From Eupeodes corollae (taxonomy: Eukaryota > Arthropoda > Insecta > Diptera > Syrphidae), in NCBI RefSeq assembly GCF_945859685.1, contig NC_079147.1, positions 69,656,946 through 69,720,945 of the forward strand: a stretch of 64,000 nucleotides of DNA, read 5' to 3'. This document shows positions 1-11,623 of the stretch, piece by piece. The position numbers and the translations under genes are program-made. The notes beneath the pieces were generated by a model. It had not been told where the DNA came from, ran no database searches, and saw nothing but the letters and a program-made list of their open reading frames with translations. Position 1 is the stretch's first letter, and each line of letters starts with the position of its first letter.

Positions 1-560
1 TGCAAACAAGATTCTTTTGAAATTTAATTGATTTTAACTTTTTTATTATCCATGTAGTCCTTGATTCAATTTTATTCTTAGTATTCTTTTGAAGTCTTTG
101 CAATCATTACATTATGAACTTGATTGCTTTTGATTGTAAAAGCTCTAAAAGAAAGCATGGATTGCAATTGACTTCATATCAATGTATGAAACCTCATATA
201 ATTACAGATTGGGGAAAATGTTTTGCATTTGTTTTAAGGTTTCTAAAATATTTAACCTCATTTTTTTGTATTGTATACAAATTAGTTTTCTTTTGTTAAA
301 CAACAAGAAGTACTTTAAACGACTTACAAGTATTTAAGTTGACTAACACTGGTCAGAAAATGTTACTGTTTTATTTTATCCAATTATTTCCTTGAGATTA
401 ATTATAATTAAAAAAAATACGCTTTTCGATATAAGGTATTTAGTAATTAATTATTACTTTTAGTCTTGTTAAAGAATATAACACTCTGTCTTTTTTTAGA
501 ATGTGTACTTTTCTCTTAAAATCCTGCTGAAAATGTATTTATTCTAAATTTTCGCGTAAA
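1..560. other. AT-rich DNA, no feature seen
   Basis: Short stop-rich reading frames, poly-A and poly-T runs and no recognisable repeat or coding pattern. I see no gene here. Confidence 0.5.
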
Positions 561-2700
561 ATTATTATTTATAAATCTTGTTTTACACTCCTTCCCACAG
601 CCGCATCCACACTTCTTATAAAGATGCACCATTTAAAATACATATAACAGAACCGTCAAACATCCCATAAGCCCATGTTATTCGTCGAATTTAACATCAA
701 CCCTCTGCTAACGCAAAAACAACAACCCTTCCGCAGCCAGAAACATTCACCTCAATATCTCTAAATCCCTATCAACATTGTTGCGTGAAATTTCTCATAA
801 ACAAAATCTTATCAAAATCCATTAGAAACATTCTCACAATCATCACAACAAAGTGCTGAATTAGTGCGCAAAGTGAGAAATTTCAAATTCCCAACTCTCG
901 CATTGAGAAATTCACCATGCTGCCGCTGCGCCGCTTCGCTGCTGCTCGTTTTAGCTGGCTCAATACAGCTGGCTGCTGCTTTTCGCTACTATTTCGCACA
1001 GCCACCGCGATAGCAACCAAACAATAGCCAAAGCCTAGCCAGTTGAATTCTGTGAGTCGTTCAGTGAATGCTGTTCTATAGCAGAACGCTAGCACGCGCG
1101 CGAGCATAAGCAAAAATAAAAATACAATTTCAACCCAGAAATATAATCAAGAAAATTTTAAAAATCCAAGGAAGCCGAAATCAACTGAAAAACAAAATTT
1201 AAAGAAAACTTAACTCGAAATACCCTCAAACACATATGAGATTCTTTAAAGTACCCCCACAATACTTATCTAGCTACTTGTGCGAGCAAACCTTCTCGCA
1301 CTAGAGCCAACCCCCCTCCCACACCCCACAACCCCCTCGAAGAAGAAGCCATCGTATTATAGTTGTGCTCCTTGACAGCCCTAGGTCAACTTATGGGTTG
1401 GAAAATGTGAGGCAAGGTTACGAATGTCCTTGACTTTCTCTAGTTTCTAGCACAGCCAAGCCGGAGTGTTCTTGGATTTTGAACTAAATTGTTTGTTTTT
1501 TTTTCAAAAAAGTCAGAGTGTTCCAAAAAAAAAAAATTTATATTGATTTGGGAATGCAAAGGTCATAGTCTGTGGTTGTTTTCTGTGTCCTTGAGGCTAA
1601 AAAATATATATAAAAAAAAGCAAGTCCTTTTCTTTTGGTTAATCAAAAAATGCCCTGTTGAATGCGTTTTAAATTTACTAAATTCAGTGTAAAATCGATA
1701 GTTTCAAAACCTCAAAACAAGATCAAGAGAAAATAAAATAAAATCGAAAATACAACAAAAATAAAAAAACTTCTGCAAAAGGACGAAACAAAAGGATTCT
1801 ATTGTCATTCTAATGGAATTCCGCATTCTCATCTCATTCATCCAATGATTGATGTGTGATATAGTGAGTGAGATAAATGGTGAAACAAAAATAGATGTAT
1901 AGCAAAAAAGGATAAGTGCATCATCATATACCACATAAACCCTACCCCACCCACCTGCTCCACCTCCTACCACCCACTCCTATCATCAAAGTGCAGTGCA
2001 GCGTGAGAAAAAAAAATAAAATTCATATGTATATGTAGAGTGCTTTGTGTGGTGAGTGAAGCAAGGAGCAACAATGAGGTATAAAGAGGAAAAATAAGCA
2101 ACAACAAAAAAAAACATCCTTTTATCGATTGTGTGTGAAAGAGCTGCGAGTCGAGTTGAATATACGACCATAAGGACATACGATATCATGACGATGATAA
2201 TGATGATAATGATGATGATAATGATAAACCCTCACAGGTTGTGGTTTCCCATCGTTGAGAGCAAAAATAATACTAGATGTCCTTTTCATTAAATGAATTT
2301 GTTGTTGAGAAATTCATAAATAAAATAATAAATTTTAATTATATATTCAAAACGAGTCCTTTTTTTTGTGTGTGTTTGTGTTGTTTTTTTTTTTAAATAT
2401 TTTTATTTAATTCTTCCTCGTGAATGCAAAAATGATAAAATGTGATTAAAGTTTAAAATTTCATAAATTCATAAAATGTACGTATCCTGAAGGTACATGT
2501 GTATGTGTGTTGTATTTTGGTGAAGTGCGGAAAGTCAAAAAATAAATATTTAAAAAATTTGCATTCACAGTGTCCTGAATATCAAGTGTTGCGTTGTGCG
2601 TGCATATTTAAATTTATAAGTGGATTAGTCTGACACAAAAATATAATAAAATAAAATAAAAGGGATCAACATACACACAAATTACTTATTTATAAAAAGG
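561..2700 (+). other. Non-repetitive, UTR-like or promoter-like region
   Basis: This block is less AT-rich than most of the window and resembles none of the repeat families found elsewhere in it. It contains a CG-bearing stretch at about 900-1110, an insect-type initiator-like TCAGTG at 1061-1066, many short A-rich runs and no long reading frame. That look is common for long insect 5' UTRs and upstream regions. The short frames in it (for example 883-1113 on the minus strand) have no family resemblance. It leads into the possible 5' exon that ends near 2795. The promoter reading is an inference from composition only. Confidence 0.25.
2192..2227. repeat. GAT/AAT trinucleotide microsatellite
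   Basis: Imperfect run of GAT and AAT triplets (GATGATAATGATGATAATG and onward). It is a simple repeat in non-coding DNA. Confidence 0.85.
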
Positions 2701-2797
2701 ATATTCTGTACACACGTTGTGTACTGCAACGCCTCCGAGCTAGGACCACTTCTGCCGCTCGCGTTGTGTCGGTCGCTCGTCGGATGCAAAAAAATGT
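2701..2797 (+). other. Candidate host 5' exon end with splice donor
   Basis: A locally GC-richer stretch with several CG dinucleotides leads to ATGCAAAAAAAT directly followed by GTAAGT, a strong splice-donor match, with the exon edge at 2795. The ATG at 2784 would give only four codons (MQKN) before the donor. This pattern of a composition shift followed by a consensus donor fits the last part of a 5' UTR or first coding exon of a host gene on the + strand, with the transposon-rich rest of the window as its intron. I do not recognise the gene. A chance donor match is quite possible, because GTAAGT occurs at random every few kilobases. Confidence 0.3.
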
Positions 2798-3890
2798 AAG
2801 TTTGACGCTTTTGTTCAATTTGCATTAATATTCGATTGAAATGCCTAAATATAGAAAATACTCGCCATATGTATCAAACATCCCCAAACACAGTTTTTCA
2901 CTCGATGTCCTTAAAGGATAAAAACAAATATTTATTATTATTGCCATACTTTTGCAGTTTGCGAGTCATTTAGATTTTGTTTTTCTGATATGGAGAAATT
3001 ATGGTTGTTTAGCATGAAATTGATATAAAGTTTTCCCTTGCCATTGTTTTGTAATTGGGTACAAAAATAATATGTTTATATTTTTTTAATCATAAATTAT
3101 AAAATTATGATTATTTATCAATTTGATGGCGCATTCCAATTCATCGTGATGAACAAAATAAAAAAAAAACTAATAAATCAATTAATATGTCTATATCTGA
3201 ATTTTCACCAAGCAACAACACTTTAAGGGATGATTAAATTTCATTTAATTTGATTTGATTTGGTATGATTGTAATATATTCATTTATGTATATGTACATC
3301 TTTAGATACATATGTATAAAAAGTTTTTCATGGATGGTTAGGTTTTATTTTAATGGTCTTGGTTGGTTTGTTTTGGTTGTTTGATTTATTAATTTATCAA
3401 GTCAAACATAAAAATGATACACTTAATTTTTTTTATTTCTTTTTTTAATTTTATTTGATTTATACACGATTACTTTTTATTGTCATATTAGGTGCAATCA
3501 AAGTTTGAGTATTATGAATGAGTGAATAATTTGTTTTTTTGATTGATATATGTTTGAGAGAAAAATGATAAGAGCAATTTAAATAATGATTTTGTTTATT
3601 TGGGAATGAGACATGAAGATCAAAGTTGAATTTATGAATGTGTCACACGTGGAAGAGGGATTGAATAAATTAGTCCATGTAAAACAAAATGCAGAATTGT
3701 GTCCCATGAATTTGATAAAAATAATTTTATCTTCAAATATTGATATTTGTCTATATAATTATATTTCAATTTGTTTGTTTTAAGTATCTTTGGTACGCAG
3801 TGATTTGATGCTTATAAATACATTTTTTTAAGTTTAAATTTCATTGAGAAGCGTTGACCCGTTATCTAAAATATTAAATTAGATTGAGAA
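2798..3890. other. AT-rich DNA, no feature seen
   Basis: Long T and A runs without open frames or recognised repeats. If the donor at 2795 is real, this is intron. Confidence 0.45.
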
Positions 3891-4115
3891 ATAGTCCGGG
3901 AAGAACCAGGGCCTAGGATCTCGTGACTTACAACTCTCAACTATTCGTTTGTGCTAGTAATTTTTTTAGATATTGAGGTGACCTAAATTTTAAAACAAAT
4001 CCGAACGACTAATTTGAGAAAGCACTTTTCATGACAAAATGTACACTCGGAGGATTGAACCCAAGACCTCTGGCATGACAGTGTTAGCACTAACCATAAC
4101 ACCACTGGTACTACT
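3891..4115 (-). mobile_element. tRNA-derived SINE, old copy (copy 1 of 4)
   Basis: On the minus strand this contains the same landmarks as the better copies at 22550, 33962 and 38566. The tRNA-like head lies at the right end (about 4050-4115), with GTACCA near the start and a B-box-like GGTTCAATCC. A body follows with TTTGAGAAAGCACTTTTCATGACA (read on the + strand). The tail module contains GTGACTTACAACTCTCAAC. It is diverged from the other copies, and no clean target duplication is visible, so it is probably the oldest insertion. Confidence 0.75.
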
Positions 4116-4137
4116 TTCGAGATATCTAATTTTGGAA

Positions 4138-4419
4138 AAAAAGACTAAAGCTTTTTAAAAACTCAAAAGCAAAGAGACTTTTTTGATCATCAAATGATAT
4201 TAACAAAATATGACAATATGTTAAGAAGGAAAATTATTTAAATTATTCATTAATTATTTAATAAGGGAACTGTACCCTCGTTTGAAGGGTACATAATTTT
4301 GTATTGAAAGAAGTCAAGTTAGGAATACAAAATTTACAGAAAATTTAAAGATTTCAATTTTTACTTTCTCACTAACAAATTTGTAAATGCCTTGCCTTAA
4401 TTTCAAGTTTGAACCCAAT
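4138..4419 (+). repeat. Direct repeat, left member (about 283 bp)
   Basis: This segment is similar along its whole length to 7410-7693. Both begin with AAAAGAC, share CTCAAAAGCAAAGA, TTTTTGATCATCAAAT, AAATTATTCATT and TTTAAAGATTTCAATTTTTA, and end with AGTTTGAACCCAAT. The two are diverged by many substitutions and small indels. The left member starts just after a SINE; the right member starts just after a family A copy. Confidence 0.8.
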
Positions 4420-4558
4420 TTATAAAATGGTTTAGGCTTTTAGGTATACCACTTTGCCTTATTTACCATAATATTTGAAAATAATATCTTTCATTGTTGT
4501 CTAAATATTTGAGTCGATAAATATTTCTTATAATTTTTTTTTGTCGTTTTTGAAGGTA

Positions 4559-5600
4559 CGCGTGGTTTAGTTAAAAAAGTTGTCAGTTGAAATTTTCTAA
4601 GAAATTAACTAGAAATTAGCAACAATACTTTGCATATGATGAAATAGTTTTATTTCATAATCTGTAAAAGAGATAAAAGAGATTTCTAGTCAAAAACCAT
4701 TTTTCAACAATTTTAGTAGGAATTCTTGAAAAAAATACAGATGGGATTTTTCGAGGAAAATTTATCTCAGAATGAAACTATTTTGAAATCAATACCTTCA
4801 TTTTATTCATAAAATATAGAAAATCGAATATTAATTTTGCATTTTATTTTGTGTAGATTTTAATATTTATCGAAAACTCACAGTTGCATTCTTATACAAA
4901 AATACTGGACGTTGAAAGCAATATTTTCTATAAGATTAAATTATTTTTAAGTCAATATCTTAAAATTTTGAGCTAATATTTGCGTTGAAAATAATTTTTT
5001 AAAAGGTTTTGGTAAAGTTTTTGTAATGTGTAATGTTTTTATTTTTTGTAGGAATACTGTAAAATCTATTTTTCTCAAAATTGTATTAAGAGTTTAAAAA
5101 CATGATTTCTTATAACATGAAAGACATCAGCCTAATTATTTGAAGAGATAATTAATTTAAAAATTAATTTTTACCAAGTTGTAGTAATGTTTTTTATGTT
5201 TTTAATTTTGGAAAAGTGTTAATTCGATATTTGTCAATATTTTAACCAATCAAAGAAACTATGTTTTTAATATGATAAATTTAGTTAAAAGCCAATATCT
5301 TCAATTTTTAAAATGATATTTAAGCCGAAAACCAATTTTACCAACTTTTAGTAACGTTTTGTTTAGGTTTACATTTTTTATAAAAAAAATTTTCAAAAAT
5401 TCCATCTGATATCAAAAACTGTATTCTTCGTCGCATAAAATTATTATGGAGATAAAATAATTTTTTTTTCGTAAAATATTCGAGTTGACAATACATTTCT
5501 TACTTTACATTTTTTTTAAATCCATCAATAGTATAGCAGGATTTTACACGAATAACAAAAACAATATCCGTAGCATGAAAACTACCGATCAAAGTTAAAG
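4559..5600 (+). repeat. Family A non-coding repeat, old copy without ends
   Basis: Starts with the internal family A segment containing AAAAAGTTGTCAGTTGAA and runs through several of the internal subunits that alternate TTTTTACCAA...TTTTAGTAATGTTTTT with short inverted A/T blocks. It lacks both the GGCTGGGATGCGACCC start and the GGGAAGTTAAAA end. It codes for nothing. Similarity to the copies at 6498 and 10228 is clear by eye but lower than among those copies. Confidence 0.6.
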
Positions 5601-5609
5601 TAGAATTTT

Positions 5610-6490
5610 ATTACGGGTGGTTTTTTGGCATTTATACAATTATCGAATGGATCTTATGTGATTTTGTTCTCAAATGTGGGTACAATTGATATTGCATTTG
5701 TACCTCGACGACTGTTTTCGTTGAGTAGTTATGCATTTGGAATCATGTTTTTTCCATTGGGAAAAAAAATCAATCTATTACTCTTGATATTATTTAGTTT
5801 TGTTAGTGAAAATGGACCGGTCTTATTTTGCAAAAGAAAATAATGGAAGATATAATTAAGTTAAGTCTATGTTTCCACCAAAGGTTTATCTCAGTTTAGG
5901 ATAAAGAATATTCATGGTGTTTCTACCGCAAAAATAATTCAGTTTGGCAGCACTTTTTAAATGCAAATGGTGTTACGATGTTTTTTATGAAGTGCAAGTG
6001 AGATAGTTTGATTCGTGTTAAACAATGAAGAACTGAATAGTTCAGCACCATATAAGAATACGCTAAATAGTCCATGCGAATTTTTTTTTTAATTTGATTA
6101 AAATGAAACTTTATTTTTTGTACACAAGTACGCAAATAAATTGACCATAATGCATTATCTGTAAAACCAACTCCTCCACACAGGTTTTTCTTCATAAATT
6201 TCGACTCGACTCGACTCCGATATCCGAACAGAATCGAGTCGAATCAAGCTCATTTCAACTCGATTCAGGTATATAAAGAATTAAGGCGAGCTTCAAGCTT
6301 GCGTCAAAACCACATGTTAACGATTGTTAAATGAACTTTTTTTTATAGAATCTTAATTTCCATATGTTTTCTTAATATTTCTTTTTAAAAATTTTCCATT
6401 TTATTAGTTTTAGTTAGTTTTTTTGCTAAGTTTATTTTAACTTTTTATTATTATTAATCTGACAGGTCTTCTTGCAGTTGTACCTATTTT
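5610..6490. other. Unassigned sequence between two family A copies
   Basis: Not family A and not recognised. It holds two short stop-bounded frames with no family resemblance, and a CGACTCGA-rich imperfect inverted repeat at about 6198-6267. It may be an unidentified insertion. Confidence 0.4.
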
Positions 6491-6497
6491 TAAATAC

Positions 6498-7412
6498 AAA
6501 AAGAGGCTGGGATGCGGCCCACACTGATAACTTCCCATCCCCTATGCTGATTTGTCTTGCTTAAAAGTTATTTTTTATTTATTTAAATTTTTGAAAAGTT
6601 ATTTAAGTCGAAAATAAATTGTTAACAAGTTTTAGTACTGTTTTTTTTAGATTTTTATTTTTTGTAAAAAAAACTGTCAATTCGATTTTACTCAACATTT
6701 TTCAGAATGTTTAAAACAATATTACTTATAAATTAAATTAAGCTTGAAGCCTAAATTTCAACTTTTTGAAAAGATATTTGAATCGATATTCAATTTTTAC
6801 CAACTTTGAGTAATGTTTTTCTTAGATTTTTATTTTTTATAAAAAAAACTGTCAATTCGATTTTTCTCAAAATTTTACCAGATTTCAAAAACATTCTTTT
6901 TCGTTGCACGAAATTGTTTTGGAGATGAAATAGTATTTTAGTCATAAAGTTTTGAAGGTGAAACATTTTTTTTTTCAGTTTTTTTTATTTATAAAAAAAA
7001 ACCGTTAAATGGATTTTTTTCAAAAAATAGACTTATTTGATATCACGTTACTATATATTATATAAAATTTAATTCAAGTCTCTAGCTTTTATGGTTCGTA
7101 AGATATTTAGGGTTAACCAAAATATTCACCTTTTTTCAAACTGCTATGTTAAAAAAAAACAACCACGCAATTTTCTATATCTTTCTGCCTTATTATCTGT
7201 ATTACAAAATTTATTTGTAATCGTTATCTTTTCTGGTTCTTGAGCTATGGACGACGAAAAAATCGTCGCGAACGTACGGACTTTCTGACGTACAGACATC
7301 TTTCTAAAAATCTTTTATTTCGACTGTAGGGACCTTGAAACGTCGAGAAATGTCAAAATTTTCAATTTGACAAATCGGACCCATTACAATAACTTCCTAT
7401 GGGAAGTTAAAA
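6498..7412 (+). repeat. Family A non-coding repeat, copy with both ends
   Basis: Begins AAAAAGAGGCTGGGATGCGG and ends near CTTCCTATGGGAAGTTAAAA. Between the ends are AT-rich subunits, then the characteristic right-hand block: GGTTAACCAAAATATTCACC, GGTTCTTGAGCTATGGACGA, a CGAACGTACGGAC tract, ACAGACATCTTTCTAAAAAT and GACCTTGAAACGTCGAGAAA. The left and right ends share a GACCCA(n)ATAACTTCCYAT motif in direct orientation. No protein is encoded. The class of element is unknown to me. Confidence 0.8.
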
Positions 7413-7693
7413 AGACAAACCTTTTTTAAAAACTCAAAAGCAAAGATACCTTTTTGATCATCAAATCAAACACAATATAACTATTTTTTCAGAAGGAAAA
7501 CTATTTAAATTATTCATTGATTATTTAATTATGGAACTGTGCCCTTGAAGTCAAGTTAAGAATACGAAAATTACAGAACATTTAAAGATTTCAATTTTTA
7601 CTTTCTTATTAACAAATGTATAAAGGACTGCTGTTGTTTTAGTTCTTAGAGCATAATAAAGTACCTTACCTCTATTTTAAGTTTGAACCCAAT
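7410..7693 (+). repeat. Direct repeat, right member (about 284 bp)
   Basis: Partner of 4138-4419; shared landmarks run from the AAAAGAC start to the TTTGAACCCAAT end. The two starts lie 3272 bp apart, with two family A copies between them. Neither member starts with TG and ends with CA as an LTR would. Confidence 0.8.
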
Positions 7694-9206
7694 GGAACCA
7701 ATAGGTCGATTCACAACCGCAATATCATATTTATTTAAACACTTGGGTTAAAAAAACCGAGTAAAATCGAAACCTAAATTAAAAATCGAGTGAATTTATT
7801 TTTAAGGTTCTATAATTGGTTTGATTTCTTAACTTCAAATATATTTCGAAATCGTATGACATCAGTCAATAAACAAAATTGCTTATTATCATAATTAGTT
7901 ATTAATTTTGATGCTTTTATTTGTTCTGTGTTTCAATGAAATGAACATAAAATCTTAGTGTTTTTTTATTTGCATTGAGTTGATGCAAATAAAAGCTGCA
8001 GATTTTCGGTTTTTTGAAATAAGTTTCCAAATATGACGTGTTGAGAAAGGTTCCGTTGTGGAAGTATAGTTTCTAAACGTGCCTTGAAAGTTGTTTTATT
8101 TGAAAAAAATCGAAGTGTATAGAACACATAATTTCACTTCAGTTTAAGTTCGTAAAAAATTAAATCGATTGATTTCGATAAAAGTGAATTTCAGAACTCT
8201 AACTTATATTTTGAATCGATTTCAAATTTATTTCGGCAAAAACTGATTGTGTACAACTTAGGAGAATAGCTACACTTTAATTGCAATCAATTATAAATTT
8301 ATATTGGAGTTCTAAAATTTAACTTGATTTCTGTTTTTTTTTTAAAACTCAAAACGAAGTAAATTTTCGTGTTCTACATTTCAATGCTTGCAATTTTTAA
8401 GTGCTTTAAATTTGACTAGATTCTGTGTGATTTGAATTCGACAAGAGGAAATTGTTCAAAAAAAGTGATAGATTCTCATAAAAAAATAAACCTCAAGTTT
8501 TTTATAGAATGCACTTGATTCGTGAGAAGTTGCAGCTTCTACTTTCTATTGGAGGAAAGGGACAAAGCATTTTAAACACACCAAATGTCTTCTCTATACT
8601 TAAAACAATGTTTTTTTCAAAACTTTAAAGACACATTCATAATTTATACTATACAAAACCGATATTTGGAAAATGCTAATCACAAAGCACAGTGCAAATA
8701 AAAAAACTTATATGTTGTATTTATTTAATTAAAAAAACACAGAAAAAACATAAACATAAGAAATTATACAAATATGTAAATTATGCCAATGAACAAAATT
8801 GTTTAGTGACTGATTTGAAAAATGTCAGCTTGTTTAATTTCACTCAAAGTGCTTCCGAAATGAATTAGAAGCAATAGAATCGATCGAACGATACACTGTA
8901 AACAATTTCAACTCGATATTCAAAAATCGAACAATTTACTAATGTTTCATCTAATCACAATCCAAGAAAAGAAATCAAGTTAAATAATAAACACGAATTA
9001 AAATTAAATTTAAGAATTATTGGGAACATCTTTTTTGGAATTTTGTTGTCATCGACAACTTTGAAATCATGAACTGAATTCTTTTGTCGAGATATTCGAG
9101 ACGTTAAGCTAATATATAATATTTTTGAAAATATTTAAATGTCTATTAAAAATCTATCGATTATTAATTTTTTTTATAATATTGTAGATTTTTGGTAAAA
9201 TAAATG
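7694..9206. other. AT-rich DNA, no feature seen
   Basis: Many stop codons in all frames. I recognise no repeat family here. Confidence 0.45.
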
Positions 9207-9381
9207 GAGCCCTTTCCGATATTTTATCGTAAGCGACATTTTCAAAAATAAAAAACTTAATTATTAAAATTTGCTAACATTAATATTTTCCAATACCAAG
9301 AAGGATGTACAGTGAGCCTTGATTTGTCGTTTACGTAACAATTTATTTTGGTGCTTACCATAAATTTGTGGGAAGGGCTCG
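9207..9381. mobile_element. MITE with GAGCCCTT inverted ends (copy 1)
   Basis: The left end reads GAGCCCTTTCC and the right end reads GGAAGGGCTC followed by G, so the ends are inverted repeats. The similarity extends inward (TTTATCGTAAGC on the left against TTTATGGTAAGC in the reverse complement of the right end). The element is flanked on both sides by AAATG, a 5-bp target duplication. It is about 175 bp and has no coding capacity. A second copy lies at 11492. Confidence 0.75.
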
Positions 9382-10227
9382 AAATGTCAATTATGTTTTC
9401 CTAAAGACATTACCAGATATCATGAAAGTTAATTTTCGTAAATTATACTTACATATGTATTGTATGACTTTTTTAGGATAAAATTTGATTTTAATCGATG
9501 CAAAAATTGATTCATAATATCATCATAAACTTATTTTCATTGAATTTCTTTGATTTGTTTTAATAAAATAACATCCGCTGAAACCCTGATGCACATCTTG
9601 ATGTTATGATTTGTAGAACAAAATTTATTTGCAATCAATGTTTTTCACTGGTTACGAGATATAAGGGTTAAAAAATGTTAGATTAATGTGAATTTGAAAA
9701 GTTGAAAAATGTAAATATTTTCAATTTTAAAAATCGGACCAATTTTAATTTATTTTAATAAAACGTAATTCAAAAAAATTAGATATTAAAAGATATTTTC
9801 AATCAATTTATACAAAGTAAGAAGTATTTTTACCGTCTTTCATAAAATTGTATATGAAAATGGTACCAAACGTTATATTTGCCAGTAGACAATTATTTTT
9901 AAAGGCAAAATATTTTTTTTTTAAGATATTCAAATATATACATATTTTTGTTTAGTTTCTTAAACTTTGAAACGTATTTTATTTCAGGTAATTGAACATT
10001 AAGCTGATATCTAAATCGAGTGAACTGAAATCGAAATTTAAATTGAAAATGGAGTAGAATTGCTTTGTTTAGAAATTAAGCACTGCTTTTTTTTATAATT
10101 TTAACAGATTTTGAAAATGATCTTCTCTGTTATATAAAACTATCGTGATGGTTTTATGGTTTTTTTTCGACAAATATTTAAAGACAATCAAAAATGTGTA
10201 CACCCGTGTAAATTGCTGTAATAAAAA
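9382..10227. other. AT-rich DNA with a decayed family A right end
   Basis: At about 9590-9770 the order of motifs (GATGCACATCTTGATGTTAT, a GTTACGAGATATAAGGG stretch, then GTTGAAAAATGTAAATATTT and AAAAATCGGACCAATT) follows the right-hand block of family A, strongly decayed. The rest shows nothing recognisable. Confidence 0.35.
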
Positions 10228-11252
10228 AGAGGGTGGGATGCGACCCACACTGATAACTTCCCCATCCCGCCTGTCGATTTGTCTTGCTTAAAAGTATGTA
10301 GGTTTCCGTGTTGGGTTAAAAAGTTGTCAGTTGAATTATTCTTAAAAAATTTAAAAATTATCAAGAATGTTTTGCATACAAAGGAATAGTTTAGTTTGCA
10401 AATCTGATTTTTACCAATTTTAGTAGCATTTCTTAATTTTTTACAAATCGGATGAATGAAATTAATTTGAGAGATATCAAGAACCGAACATCAATTTTTA
10501 CCAAATTTGCCTACTATTTTTTGAATATTTTATTTTGTTATGAAAAATGGACTGTTGGATTTAAAAAAAAAATATTGAGTATCAAAAACAATATTTTCTG
10601 TAAAATAAAAAGAGTTTAAAGACAACATTTTCAATTTTTGAAAAGCTAATTGAGTCGTAAGTTAATTTTTACCAACTTAAAGGGACGTTTTTTTTAAGTT
10701 TTTATTTTTATAAAAAAAACTGTCAATTTTATTTTTCTTAAAGTTTTACGTTAAAAACGTTATTTCTCGTTGCACAAAGTTGTTTTGCAGATAAAATCAT
10801 TTTGTATTCGTAATATTATCGATGTGACAATTTTTTTTGTTCAGTGTTTTTGGTTAATAAAAAAACCGTTAGTTGTATTTTTTTTTTAATTTGTTTTGTA
10901 TCACGTCACAATATATCATATAAAATTTAATTCAAGTCTTTAGCGTTCTTGGTTCCTAAGAAATTCAGGGTTAACCAAAATTTTCACCTTTCTTTTTAAA
11001 CTGCTATGGTAAAAAACCGCCCACGCAATTTTCTAAAGAGCCCTTTTTGCATCTTTTGAGGTCGATATCTCTTATAGTTCTTGAGCTATGGAGGACGAAA
11101 AAAATTTACGTACGTACGAACGTACACACGCACGCACAGACATCTTTCTAAAAATCTTTCAATTGGACTCTTGGGGCCTTAAAACGTCGAGAAATGTCAA
11201 AATTTTCAATTTGACAAATTGGATCCATTACAATAACTTCCTCTGGAAATTA
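10228..11252 (+). repeat. Family A non-coding repeat, copy with both ends
   Basis: Starts AAAAAAGAGGGTGGGATGCG and ends at AACTTCCTCTGGAAATTAAA. It is complete in layout: start motif, a GTGTTGGGTTAAAAAGTTGT segment, AT-rich subunits, GGTTAACCAAAATTTTCACC, GAGCTATGGAGGACGAAAAA, an ACGTACGAACGTACACACGC tract and the right end. The frame at 11088-11294 lies across this right-hand block and matches frames in the same place in other copies, but it is not conserved as a protein. Confidence 0.8.
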
Positions 11253-11491
11253 AAAATGTTTGAATTTTTTCAAAGACCTTTCTGCACATTTTGATGTTAT
11301 TATGAATATCACAAAATGTTTTTGAAGTCCTTATCTTTGTTCTGTTTCTTGAGGTAACTAGGATGTTAAATGATTAAATAAAGTTATTAAAACACATGTA
11401 CCCCTTTAAAAACGATAATATTCAAGAATTTCAAAAAGTGGAAATTCTTGCAGGCAATAATATTTAATATAATATTATTAACAGGAATATA
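11253..11491. other. Short unassigned stretch
   Basis: About 11262-11350 again resembles the family A motif order around GCACATTTTGATGTTATTAT. Nothing else is seen. Confidence 0.3.
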
Positions 11492-11623
11492 GAGCCTTTT
11501 CCATTGAAATTTAACACATGAAGCATTGGAGACTGTTGTTATGTCTAAGCTTAAGCATAATTGGTTTGTCGTTTATAATACAAGTTATTTTGGCGCTTAG
11601 GATAAATTTGTAGGAAGGGCTCG
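11492..11623. mobile_element. MITE with GAGCCCTT inverted ends (copy 2)
   Basis: Left end GAGCCTTTTCC, right end GGAAGGGCTCG, flanked by ATATA on both sides (5-bp target duplication). The right half matches copy 1 closely (TTGGTTTGTCGTTTA..., TTATTTTGGCGCTTAGGATA, AAATTTGTAGGAAGGGCTC). It is about 132 bp, with internal length differing from copy 1. Confidence 0.72.

Noticed and set aside
2192..2227. CRISPR-like or other regular array
   Set aside because: Simple trinucleotide microsatellite without spacers, in eukaryotic DNA.
4138..7693. An LTR retrotransposon with 283-bp LTRs
   Set aside because: No TG...CA ends, primer-binding site, polypurine tract, gag or pol between the repeats; only family A copies and an unassigned stretch.
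11088..11294. Recurrent small frames starting MEDEKN/MSYGRRKKR with ARTDIFLKIF...
   Set aside because: They recur at 11088, 27312 and 59525 because each lies over the right-hand block of family A. They use different starts and stops and mix frames, so they follow the DNA repeat rather than a conserved protein.
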